A stretch of DNA of 64,000 nt. Origin: Sweltsa coloradensis (lineage: Eukaryota; Arthropoda; Insecta; Plecoptera; Chloroperlidae). The notes below the pieces were generated by a model. It did no database searches. It was not told where the DNA came from and saw nothing but the letters and a program-made list of their open reading frames with translations. Below are positions 1 through 10,040 of this stretch, piece by piece. How positions within the stretch are numbered: the stretch's first letter is position 1; each line of letters opens with the position of its first letter. Position numbers and translations under genes: made by a program. Location: contig JAMZAV010000074.1 of the NCBI GenBank assembly GCA_024449915.1, positions 310,001-374,000 of the forward strand, in the 5' to 3' direction.

Positions 1-355
1 CAAAACTGCTGCATGAGCTGCCAATTCATGGTGCTACTTACTTAGTAGGACCTAATAGGGCCTAGTCAGATTTAATTTGAAAAGGAAATCTCATTTTCAC
101 AAGGGCAATTATAAAATTATAATTTACAAATGCATACACCTACAGACATTTCAAAATTAAATACAAAACATTACTAGCATGTGGTGGCATGGATGGCAAT
201 ATGTAATGGGGGAATTTTGGTTAGCAGTTTTACTGTTATTAACATTTATTAAAATGTACTGTGGTTAAGCTAGTATATTATTTCTAAGTACCTGTGTACT
301 TATTGACATTGTATATTAATTGTTCTGTCATGTTTTTGTTTTTTTTACAATTTAG

Positions 356-486
356 AATTTGCCATCTAAGGTAGAGGTTGTTGACGCACTAATTAAAATT
401 CAGCGTCAGATCTTGGAAGGAAAAATGCCTAACGATTATCTATATCGCCAAATTCCAGCACCATGGATTCAGATTTCGATTCTTAA
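356..486 (+). CDS. AP4E1: AP4E1-like exon a (first visible)
   Basis: The acceptor is a T-rich tract ending tttacaatttag and the donor is gtaagt. It reads NLPSKVEVVDALIKIQRQIL onward through the PAPW motif. It starts in phase 0 and ends with two bases of a Lys codon that the next exon completes. Confidence 0.8.
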
Positions 487-3400
487 GTAAGTACTCAAGT
501 ATAGAAAAAGTCATCATACTTAATATTTTTGTTTGACCTAAACGATGATCCAACACATTTTAAATGTTTTATTGTTCAAACAGATTGTTGCATCTGGCCG
601 GCATTTGCAACATGGATGTGCTGAGTGTGGTTGAAGACACCTTGATAGCAGCGCGAGGATATACTGATAGGGAGGAATTACAAGGAGCAATTGTCTGTGA
701 ATGTATCACCACACTAGCTAAGCTTGAAACTGGGGAGAGTAAACAAACTTCAGCAATGGAGCATGCCTCACAGTTCCTCTCAAGCAACAACCCTAATTTA
801 CGGTATAACGTCTGGGTTTATATTTAAAGGTATTAAGTTTGTTCAGTCTTTCTTGTTAACATCATTAATCCTATTAATTACTTTTGTAGGTATGAAGGTT
901 TGAATATCCTAGAAGTTACTCTAAGACAAAACGCGATAAGTTTGACGCCCAGTCAGCAAAATGTCATCGTGGCAAACTTGCAGCACTCGGACCCTGCCAT
1001 GAAACGCAAGACTTTAAGTTTGCTATGCACTGTGGCAACCGAGTCAAATGCAAAAAGTGTATGCACTCAGTTGGCTGATTATGCTCTTGTGGATTGTGCT
1101 GATAATCACTACTTACGCAAAGAGATGGTGAACCAAGCTCTATCTTTGGTAGACAAGTTTCCAGACTATCAGAACTACTGGCACATAGCAATGCTTATAC
1201 GCTTCTTGCCATTAGCAGAGGAAGAACAGAGTGATGGCATTCAGAGCAAATTCAGGATGGCACTACTAGCAGGTAGGCGTAGGCCATTTGCAATTAAACA
1301 TTACAGTACCTACCTAGCCTATATAATAAGCCAAACAATTCAAATAGCCGTAACGAATAACTTAGATTTTGAAGCATGCTGATCAGTAACAATAAATAAA
1401 TAACAAATAATACATATAAAACAAATATAAATATAATGTACATATTTAAAATTAAGGGAATGTGAATACCGGTACCTTAGTTGGATGAGCTAAGCGAAGA
1501 CTTCAATTTCACCGACCCCTCAAAAAATTTAGCTCCAGTTTTTTTTTTTTCTGTCTATTCGCGCTCTACAGGGCAAACGGCATATGCGATCTTGATAAAA
1601 ATTGGAGGGGACTTTCGAAATCTCTGAACAATCGAGGAAATATTTCTCATGAATATCGTACTTTTACGATTTTTTCCGATTTTAAGTGCGATATTTTTGT
1701 GACATTTGGGCCGATTCTGACCAAACGGGTGGGGCTACAACGTTCATATTTTACAAGGACATTAAGGTAATGGTGATGTATTGCTTTCTGAAAGAAAAAG
1801 TTGAAAAAGTTAGGCAGAATCCATAGAATAAAGGTTTTAATATGATTTTTTTGGAGGTTTATAATAAATAATAACAATTTAACAAGTAACAATAGAAACT
1901 TGACAACTATCACCTACAATGCATTCAAAAAGCACTTGCAAAGGAAAAGTGGTCCTACGTAAACTAAAAACTTACAAAAAAGCTCATCCATCAACGCGGC
2001 GGGACTTTAGCGTTTTCCTAGTAACAATTAACATGTAACAATAGAAACTTGACAACAATCACCTACAATGCATTCAAAAAGCACTTGCAAAGGAAAAGTG
2101 GTCCTTCGCAAACTAAAAACTTACAAAAAAGCTCATCCATCAACGCGACTAAAAAAAGCGTTCGCTAAGCGGCCTTGTTTTAAAAATGTACATTTTTATG
2201 TAGCAATTCTTTCAGTACTAAACCAACAAAGATACATTTTTTTGATGTAACCCAACCACTAACCAGCCAAACTTCATAACATCTGATCTGATGTACAAAC
2301 CTATTAATTACCATTTAACTTCTATAAAATACCAACATTACCCAAAAGCCAAGCATGAAAACCAGATAAGTATGTCCTTATTCTCAGGTGACCAGCATTC
2401 ATTAGAGCCACAATCAATGTCTCTGTACTGCATTCTTTGAATAAAACTGAATGTTAGGATTCGTGTGGTGGAATGAGGGTGATTTGATTTAAAAACACTA
2501 TACACTATACTATGCGAGTAGAACACATTGTTCTATTCGAGAGCGGAGTTCTTTTGTACGTCAGCTAATTGAATCCTACACAATTTCAGATTCCAAGGAG
2601 CAACACGCCCGATGATTGAAATAGGATTAGACTAGGATGTCATAAAAATAATCATTAACTCTTGAAATCATTATTCAAATTTTAAAAAAATGTTATTACA
2701 AAAATGTATGATTTTTTTAAAGTTTTATTCACTTTGAATGAAAAAAATCTGACATCATTTACGGTTTTTACTTATTTTATTTATATTATTTTGTATAATA
2801 ACAAAATACTATTAAGACGTAAATGATGTCCGATTTTTTTCATTCAAAGTGGATAAAACTTCAAAAAAAAAATACATTTTTTTAATAGCATTTGATTTTG
2901 ATTTTAATAATGATATCAAGAGTTAATGATTATGTTGGATAAACTTATTTATTACTTTATTAATTAAATATTTTTATGATATTCTAGTCTAATCCTATTT
3001 TCAATCATTGGGCATGATGCTCCTTGGAATCTGAAATTGTATAGAATTCAATTAGCTGTCATACAAAAGAACTCCGCTCTCGAAGAGAACAATGTGTCTT
3101 CCTCGCAAGTAAACGTACTATAGACAGAGAGGTCATTAATCATAAAAATATGTAATAACTCTTCTTATTCTTGCCTCCTTCTACAGGCAGACATCTCAGC
3201 TCTCAACGCATGCATTCAATGAGTTGTGATTATTTTTCTCAACCGTTTGTTACAGGTAATGACAACGCAAATCGAACAGCTGTTCGACAAAGTGTATTGA
3301 AGCTATTCAAAAAATATTCAGAGGTGAAAACAGCCTGTACGGCAATTTTGAAAGCATACGTTTGGGCCCTTGGAAGATTCTTTGAAGTGAACATTGATGA

Positions 3401-4920
3401 AGATAATCATGAAAATGCTGCTACAAGAACCTTGACTCAAATCTGCGAGTTGGGTTTGAAGGTTCTGAGAAATCTGGGTTCAGAGCCCGAGCCTCCAGAT
3501 CAAGTTTGCAATCTGTTGGTGGATATTGTGCAAGCAACTGCATATGTTAGTGAAAATTCTGGAGTCACTATACAACTGTTAAATGAGCTATTAGAAAACA
3601 TAACAACGTCTTCGATACGACACCCACTACTAAAAAACTGTTGCTCGGAGCTTGTCCAAACACTGCCTTATATACAATCTGTTAACGAGGCATTAAAACA
3701 ACTTGGCCAATTACAAAATTCTACTGAAAATGATGAATGCAAATTTGACTTCACATTATCGTTTCTTGATGAATTTGTTTGCGACAGTCTGGAGAATGGG
3801 GAGGAGCCTTGTTGGTTACAGATCAACTCCGTGCCTTTTCTTAACTCACCTGACAGCTGTTCTCATCCCTCAACCTTGACTATATCATCTCCACCCACTG
3901 CGCATATACAGCCGTCTTCTGCCAGCACTGGCAGTGGTTCCATCAGCGAACTTCTTTCAAACAGTTCTTCTAGGCCAGAAGACTCTAAGCCCTGGTTGCT
4001 TGACAGGTGAGTTCACTGTAGACCTGCAACTCTAGTACATACAACTTAAAAGACCATTATTACAATAAATAGGCCTACCTACAACAACTAGGCGTAATAA
4101 ATATCCGACATGGACAACGTCAAATGACGAGATGTGGTAAAATAAAAATACCAAGTTAATTGTCTTAACCCTTGTTCCAAACATCTAAAGAATCTATCTC
4201 CATTGTAGTGACGATTTCTGTGCACATGTTGCATTTGGAAATAAGTAAATAACTCTGTCAAAGTTAAGTCACATGTGTCTTATTACTATAAAGAGAAATA
4301 CTAACATCATAATTCATCTTGGGGATTGAAAAATAGTATGGAATGATAATCATGGTTCATAAAACCTGCAGAATCCAGTTTAGTAAAACTAGCATCAGGA
4401 AAAGTAGCATCAGGAAAAAAAGCATGAAGCTCCTGAAACAGAGAAATGTACAAACATCTAGGCTTAAATACAAAAGATTAATTTTTTTTTTAGATATAAT
4501 CGATAGACCTGCTGAGGCAAACATGTATTATTTATTATTTATACACAACAAATTTATTTTTTATTTAAATACTATATTATTATGTTATATATTAATTTAT
4601 TTAGCAGTTTATTTGTAAGAAACCTTGGACATGATTTTTATTTTCTTTATATCGTTAGATCAAAGGAGGTTACTCCGGTACTGCTGTGGAGTGCTAAAGG
4701 ACGTGTCGACAATCCAGACGTCAAGTCCAGCTTAAATACTGAAACAAGTAAAGAGATATCAAGTGACTTATTTGAAGAAAGGGTCAACTTACCAAGTGAT
4801 GCAAACGACAACACTGCTGAGAACAACACAACCCCACAGACTCTGGGAGATTTGTTCGACGAATTGTTGGACAATAACTTTAGTCAACTCTCATTATTCA
4901 CAAAAAGTGAGAGTAGTTGA
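356..4920 (+). CDS. AP4E1: AP-4 epsilon-like adaptin large chain, 3' part (5 exons)
   Basis: Five exons (356-486, 584-802, 890-1272, 3187-4006, 4659-4920) join in frame to 604 residues plus a TGA stop; all introns are GT-AG. The product resembles the helical trunk of adaptin large subunits. The first exon has a charged KMPNDYLYRQ segment followed by IPAPWIQISILKLL, the PAPW-I-Q-I-LL signature of alpha/epsilon adaptins, and later exons continue HEAT-like helices (HSDPAMKRKTLSLL). AP-4 is a trans-Golgi adaptor complex; epsilon is one of its two large chains. After the trunk comes a Ser/Pro-rich hinge (exon 4) and an acidic end (LGDLFDELLDNNF). I see no clear folded ear domain, so the protein may be shorter than vertebrate AP4E1. 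The 5' exons lie left of the window. AP-4 epsilon is inferred from motif resemblance; another divergent adaptin is possible. Confidence 0.7.
584..802 (+). CDS. AP4E1: AP4E1-like exon b
   Basis: The acceptor is ttcaaacag and the donor is gtataa. The exon is 219 nt and continues the helical trunk (LLHLAGICNMDVLSVVEDTL; GAIVCECITTLAKLE). It ends with CG of an Arg codon completed by the next exon (NPNLR then YEGLN). Confidence 0.85.
890..1272 (+). CDS. AP4E1: AP4E1-like exon c
   Basis: The acceptor is cttttgtag and the donor is gtaggc. The 383-nt exon encodes YEGLNILEVTLRQ, then HSDPAMKRKTLSLL, a typical adaptin HEAT helix pair. The open frame runs on into the intron to 1382, but the donor at 1273 joins in phase to the exon at 3187. 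Confidence 0.85.
1481..2177 (+). mobile_element. Helentron-like non-autonomous element, copy 1 (double 3' end)
   Basis: The element starts TTGGATGAGC and contains the family core: a ctacagggcaaacggcat block, an atcgtacttttacgattt block and the block accaaacgggtggggctaca. It finishes with two 3' ends in tandem. The first has GCTCATCCA, then AACGCGG and GCGTTTTCCTAG near 2023. About 130 bp of repeated tail follows, with a second end at 2177 (AAAGCGTTCGCTAAGCGG). The 5' TGGATGAGC is inverted at the subterminal GCTCATCCA, followed by an ACGC/GCGT hairpin, which fits Helitron2/Helentron-type termini. It lies in the intron before exon d of the adaptin gene. Confidence 0.6.
2524..3096. repeat. Long foldback (inverted repeat) element in adaptin intron
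   Basis: Arms of about 270 bp, from 2524 and ending at 3096, are inverse copies of each other (cacattgttct and gagcggagttcttttgtac on the left; gtacaaaa-type and ctccgctctcg on the right). The centre is AT-rich near 2800. No coding capacity is visible. It is a MITE/foldback-type element 90 bp before the exon d acceptor. Confidence 0.85.
3187..4006 (+). CDS. AP4E1: AP4E1-like exon d (end of trunk and hinge)
   Basis: The exon follows a strong pyrimidine tract ending cctccttctacag and ends at donor gtgagt. It encodes trunk helices (RTAVRQSVLKLFKKYSEV, then AYVWALGRFFEV) and then a Ser/Pro/Thr-rich hinge (TISSPPTAHIQPSSASTGSG). A second acceptor at 3255 (gtttgttacag) is in the same phase and would remove 23 residues, so the start may be 3187 or 3256. 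The shorter form reads LLAGNDNANRTAVRQ and looks more adaptin-like across the junction. Confidence 0.8.
4007..4658 (+). other. Intron between adaptin exons d and e
   Basis: A 652-bp AT-rich intron with no recognisable element. Around 4389-4430 a short motif (catcaggaaaa) is repeated two to three times. Confidence 0.7.
4659..4920 (+). CDS. AP4E1: AP4E1-like exon e (terminal, stop TGA)
   Basis: The acceptor is atatcgttag. The frame reads SKEVTPVLLWSAKGRVDN onward and ends LSLFTKSESS with TGA at 4918-4920. The tail is acidic and probably disordered; no ear domain is recognisable. Confidence 0.75.
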
Positions 4921-5170
4921 CATAAAATATTTCAGACGTTTTTCTCCAATTCAGTATCAAAACTACTACAGAGTCCTATTGAGATGGTAGATTTTGTGAA
5001 CTGATTGGAACTAAATATTTAATAGAAATAGCTATTTTTATTTTATATGGATTTTGTTTTGAACCCTTTTTTAAGTAAGTAATGTTTTTCTTTCATAACT
5101 CATCCCTTGACAGACTTTTAATCAGCATTGGGAAAGTTTGTATTTTAATTACGTTTCTAATACCGGTACC

Positions 5171-5176
5171 AATAAA
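5171..5176 (+). terminator. Poly(A) signal of the AP4E1-like gene
   Basis: AATAAA lies about 250 nt after the stop codon and is followed within 50 nt by a T/G-rich stretch (gttcttttgtgg, ttttttgtg), as expected for a cleavage signal. Confidence 0.6.
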
Positions 5177-5565
5177 CTTAAAAAATTGTCTAATATGAAC
5201 CAAGTTCTTTTGTGGAAATTTTTTGTGATTTATTAAGTCTAATGATTACGTAATAGGATACTCTCTAGACTGTACTAGGCATATTTTGGGAGAGTGGAGC
5301 AGACGAGACTCCCAGAAATATACGAAGAGGTATAAAATTCGACAGTGTGACCTTGTCAAAATCTATTGAACCGACGTAGGCCAGGACGTCAAACATTTTT
5401 GTTGCAACATGTTGACGGCTGCAGCACCATACGACCCACTGATATTGTGCAGATAAACATTTTAAACCAAGAGTTTGTTTGCAAAACATACTTTTTTCAA
5501 ACAGGTTGAGTTAAATAAGTAAGTTCATTGACAAGTTCACAAAAAAAGTTAAAACTGCTTTTAAT

Positions 5566-6006
5566 TAGGGTTGGCAAAGAAATCAATATTTCGATATGAT
5601 ATCGATATGTGGGAATATTTCAAAGTCGATATCCAATCCATATTGAAATAAAAATGAAAACAACAAATACAAAATGTGAAAACAATAAAAACTAAAAAGA
5701 TGAGAATTTTAAATAATATGGTGGAGGTGCCGGGTCATTGGCTATACCTTATCACTACCGTCTTTAAAGCCATACAAGTTTAATAGCAGGTTTACTCTTC
5801 AGTCTTTAGTTTAAGAAAACAATGTTTTATTTATATTTTATTTATGCCCAATTTAGAATTTTGTTATCACAAACATAAAATTTAGAAATCGATTGGATTG
5901 GATATTGCTTAACGTCTCATATTATTGCACTTTGGCTATTCAAGTTGATATATTGATATTTTCGTGTGATGTCAATAATTGAATTACATGTCATAGCGCA
6001 GCCCTA
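5566..6006. mobile_element. hAT-type miniature element with 8-bp TSD
   Basis: It begins TAGGGTTGGCAAAG and ends GCGCAGCCCTA. Perfect 8-bp direct repeats CTTTTAAT flank it (5558-5565 and 6007-6014). The interior is rich in ATCGATAT-like motifs and has no ORF. The TSD length and the TAGGG/CCCTA ends fit hAT-derived MITEs. Confidence 0.85.
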
Positions 6007-6507
6007 CTTTTAATGAATAGTATCTCACCCAACCTTCTTGTGTGAGGTCCTATTCCCCATTCTTAAAACCTGGATATATGTATGTAAATGTAAAAGTGCC
6101 TAAGCTTGAGAACCTGCCCAAAGAGTTATTTATTCCCAGGAAAACAAAATAATTTCCATGACCATTACACATTTTAACGAAAAAACAAAACATTGAAATA
6201 AAAATAATGTTCTAGAATATGGTAGATCAAAAAAAGTTGAAGGCATTTATTAAATTAAATTGAATAACATTATTATATTTGTCTTTGCTCTTTTCTATCA
6301 TCCTCTTGACACATATAACAGTACACAATTCCTTGCTCCATGTCAGAAGGGATATTTCCAAAGTTTTTACATGTGATTGGGGCAATGTTTGTTTTGAATT
6401 CAATAATAAAATACGGTTGATTACTGTATTGTACATTGTATTGATCATATGCTAATACAATAATTTATGTACAACGCATTATTGATGCATTATCATGTTA
6501 TCATTCA

Positions 6508-7348
6508 CAGTGTTGGGTAGAAAAGAAACAGAACTAAAAAGATCCGAATTACGTAGTTCCTATTTTCCAGACAGAAACTAAGGAACACTATAGTTCCTAT
6601 TTTTCAGCCAGAATTTAAGGAACCGACTAACCAAATCGAGAAATAATCTAGGGAATGCCATGGTTCCAACTTTTCAGGAACTAACTAATTTTTATGAGTT
6701 TATTTTTACTTGACTGTACCTGCTTAAAGGATGAAAGAGCTATATCATAGTATATTTGCAAAATGAGGGTATAATGTAAAATACTCAGCTACCGGAAATT
6801 TAAAATTAGCTTTTTTTGTAATATTTCATTCTTGCTAACCCATTCCATCCCTACAGTCAGCGGTCAACCCCCCCCACCCCTTGGGTTTTTCATCATCATT
6901 GATTGCATTGCCCGCTGAACTGCATTCTTTTCAATACAATCATTCTTGAGTTTTGAATGATCTTTTGAGTTGTTACGTCAGCTTGACATTTTGCCACCCA
7001 CAACTTGAGGAAGCCACCAACATGGATTACGAAACACAACAGGACGCAACACTTCAAAGAACATTCCAAATTCATCTTCAAGTCATGAAAGCCTACAACT
7101 GACAACCTATCTCAACCATATTTTATGCATTCTTTGCAAATCCTTGAGTACACAAACAAAGTACAAATACAGTAATCATTGACCCGCTTTAGAAAGTCTA
7201 CAGAAAAACGGTTATCACAGAAAAGAACTTTAAAGGAATTTAGTTCCATTTTTTATGGAACTTAGAACTGGAAAGGGTTCCTATTTCATTATGAGGAACT
7301 TGGAACTGGAACTAGTAATGTTTTTAGGAACTTACCCAAGAAACACTG
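6508..7348. mobile_element. hAT-type miniature element, GGAAC-rich, with 8-bp TSD
   Basis: The ends are CAGTGTTGGGTAG and TTACCCAAGAAACACTG. Perfect 8-bp direct repeats ATCATTCA flank it (6500-6507, 7349-7356). Subterminal regions carry many GGAAC/GTTCC motifs. The middle (about 6885-7140) looks like separate material, including a hammerhead-like stretch near 7002-7037. The element at 51810-52250 belongs to the same family. Confidence 0.85.
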
Positions 7349-7407
7349 ATCATTCATGTTATTATTTGTAGTATGGCACACAGTATGGTGACACATTATT
7401 GTATAGT

Positions 7408-7507
7408 ACTAGAAAAACTAAACACCAAAGTCATTAGACGAGTGAGTGAGCCAGGTACTCAACACATGACTCGCTCACTCGTCTAACGACTTTGGCGTTT
7501 TCCTAGT
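7408..7507. repeat. 100-bp palindrome of two element ends
   Basis: CTAGAAAAACTAAACACCAA with ACGAGTGAGTGAG is followed within 20 bp by its inverse (CTCGCTCACTCGTCTAACGA, then GCGTTTTCCTAG). Each half looks like the 3' terminus of the Helentron-like family seen elsewhere in the window, so two ends are joined head to head. Confidence 0.7.
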
Positions 7508-7625
7508 CTAGTTAGCTAAGGCGCCTTTATACCCGGAATGTTGGAGACCGGCGGGTTCAAGCAACGGTCGGGATAGATTCTGATATTTCTGGATTATTTT
7601 ATTATCTCTGGAAAAGTATAGAACA

Positions 7626-8880
7626 CGTTTTGAAATGCATACAATACTATAGAAAACATATCCAGAGTACAAAATACGAGTAATGATTGCAAGGTTCACT
7701 CAATCTCCGAGCGGATTTTTAGGTAACCTTGAGTGTGTAAGATTCGATACACCTTAGTCACTGCATGCAAACACAATTTGGTAAAATATGATATGAATAT
7801 GATGAATATGAATCGTTTTGAAATGCATACAATACTATAGAAAACATATCCAGAGTACAAAATACGAGTAATGATTGCAAGGTTCACTCAATCTCCGAGC
7901 GGATTTTTAGGTAACCTTGAGTGTGTAAGATTCGATACACCTTAGTCACTGCATGCAAACACGATTTGATAAAATATGATATGAATATGATGAATATGAA
8001 TAGTTTTGAAATGCATACAATACTATAGAAAACATATCCAGAGTACAAAATACGAGTAATAATTGCAAGGTTCACTCAATCTCCGAGCGGATTTTTAAGC
8101 GAGCGAAGCGAGCGTTTCCATTTGACTCTGCCGGAAAAAATAGTCACTGGTTTTGTTTTTTTTTTGTTTGTTTGTTTGTTTGTTTTTTTTTGTTTGTATG
8201 TCTCGCGATAACGTTCGAACGGAGGAGTTGAAATTTTCACCATCCGCAAGCTTTGTTCTCGATTGAATGCCATTAGTTTTGTGGCAAAATCGTTCAAAAA
8301 GTTAAAAAGTTACATTAAAGTTAATCGAAAGTTTTTTTTTAAAACTCAACGGCGACAAAATCTGAGATAGCCAAATCATTTAGAATGTCCGTCCGGTCAC
8401 GAATATGTTAATTTTATTTTGATCCGATAAGTAGTGTAGATGGAAATTACATTATAACAAAAGTAACGTTGCCATGGCAACGAAAAGACGCGCAAAGTTT
8501 CTAATGCACTGCCACCTAGAAGTAATCAAAATACTTTTGAGGAAGCAGTCTATTAATTGTCAACAAAGAGTTTAAAAAGTTTTCCCAAGGAGTCAAGGTC
8601 CTCTAGATGGCGGTGGATTTTAAAGTAAAGATTTAAACACGGGTTTACCCAAATACCTTGGCAATAATAAATAATACTGGAAACGCGAACGTCGTAAATT
8701 TTAAAATTTTAAAAAATGTGCAATGTGGGTCTAGCTATAGCACATGCTCGCTTATCAACGCGTCCAACTGAGCGTTTCCTAGTTAGGTAACCTTGAGTGT
8801 GTAAGATTCGATACACCTTAGTCACTGCATGCAAACACGATTTGATAAAATATGATATGAATATGAATATGATTTGTTCA
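7626..8880. repeat. 188-bp tandem array, interrupted
   Basis: Units start (C/A)GTTTTGAAATGCATACAA at 7626, 7814 and 8002, giving a period of 188 bp with few differences. The third unit breaks at about 8096 and resumes at about 8785 (ggtaaccttgagtgtgtaag), ending near 8880. A decayed relative occurs near 57080-57200. Open frames inside are repeat artefacts, not genes. Confidence 0.9.
8096..8784 (+). mobile_element. Helentron-like element (subfamily B) inserted in the tandem array
   Basis: It starts TAAGCGAGCGAAGCGAGCG and ends AACGCG..GAGCGTTTCCTAGT, with an AACGC/GCGTT hairpin just before CCTAG. The uninterrupted units show the empty site (ggatttttaggtaacc), so boundaries are known to within 2-3 bp. 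Either a TA duplication or insertion between two T residues fits. It carries a T/G-rich run (gtttgtttgtttgtttg) and the tctcgcgataacgttcgaac block common in such repeats. No ORF. Confidence 0.7.
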
Positions 8881-9368
8881 AAAACAAAAAACATTGTCGT
8901 TAAATTAAATGTGGCGTTCTCAGCCTATTTTCAATTTATTATTTATTGTGAGTTTAAATCGTAACGGATTTTGCTCAAAATGTTCAGCGCAATCTGTTAA
9001 GCCATTTGGCCGTTCTGCAGCAAAGTCACTCACTCACTCACAAAAACACAAATCTTTTGTGTGTGTGATCTTAGTGTTTTTTTTTTTTTTTAACTGATAC
9101 CAAATAATATTACTAATATAAATAATAACATGAATCAAATTTAAGCAGCCTGCAACAAAGTATTAGCCAAAGATTAAGATAATATGCTACATAATACATA
9201 ACGGGGGGGGGGGGGGCTACAAATAAGTGCTTATGAACATGAAATGGTGACTTAATATAGCCTACCATGCCTACCATGTACTAGCAGGCTACAAAATATA
9301 AAACTTGTGATCAAATTATATAAGGGCTCAATTTTGTTTATGAGAGCACCACAAAAATGTGATGTTCA
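8881..9368. other. Repeat remnant and low-complexity sequence
   Basis: 8905-9050 resembles the 42560-42720 segment (gtgagtttaaatcgtaacgg; atttggccgttc), a shared decayed element. A G-run lies near 9204-9216. No gene is visible. Confidence 0.5.
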
Positions 9369-10040
9369 TTGGATGAGCAAAGCGAAGTCTTCAATTTCAC
9401 TGACCCCCCAAAAAAATTAGCTTAAGTAATTTTTTGTTTGTTTGTTTTTTGTTTGTTCTCTCTACAGGGCAAACGGCATATGCGATCTTGAGGAAAATTG
9501 GAGGGGACCTTCGAAATCTCTGAACTTAGAGTTGCCACGTTTTTGAGTACAACGAAGAAATATTTCTCATGAATATCGTACTTTTACGATTTTTTATGCG
9601 ATATTTCCGTGACATTTGGCTTGCGATCGGGCAAACAGCTATTCCAATCTTGATGAAAATTTATGGGAACGTTTGAAATCATCAAACTTAGATGTTATGA
9701 TTTTAGGGACATTCGAAGAAATATTTCCCATAGAAATAGTACTTGATTTTTTCATGATGTTTGGGCCGATTCTGACCAAACGGGTGGGGCTACAACTAAG
9801 GTTATTGTGATGTAGTACCTTTTGAAAGAAAAAGTTGGGAAAGTTAGCCAGAATCCATAGAAATAAAGGTTTAAATATACGTTTTTTGAGGTATATAATA
9901 ACAATTAACAATAGAAACTTGAAAACAATCACCTACAATGCATTCAAAAAGCACTTGCAAAACTAAAGAGCAAACTAAAAACTTTCAAAAAAGCTCATCC
10001 ATCAACGCGACTAGAAAAAGCGTTCACGAAGCGGCCTAGT
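9369..10040 (+). mobile_element. Helentron-like non-autonomous element, copy 2
   Basis: It runs from TTGGATGAGC at 9369 to GCGGCCTAGT at 10040 and shares the core blocks with copy 1 (accaaacgggtggggctaca; gctcatccatcaacgcgact). It carries the second type of 3' terminus (AAAAAGCGTTCACGAAGCGG). Confidence 0.65.

Noticed and set aside
1273..1382. Continuation of the adaptin exon c reading frame to a stop at 1382
   Set aside because: The donor at 1273 joins in phase with exon d, whose product continues the adaptin trunk; read-through residues look like intron.
7508..8894. Repeated 63-residue minus-strand ORFs
   Set aside because: They are the same frame in successive 188-bp repeat units; no protein-like conservation or splice context.
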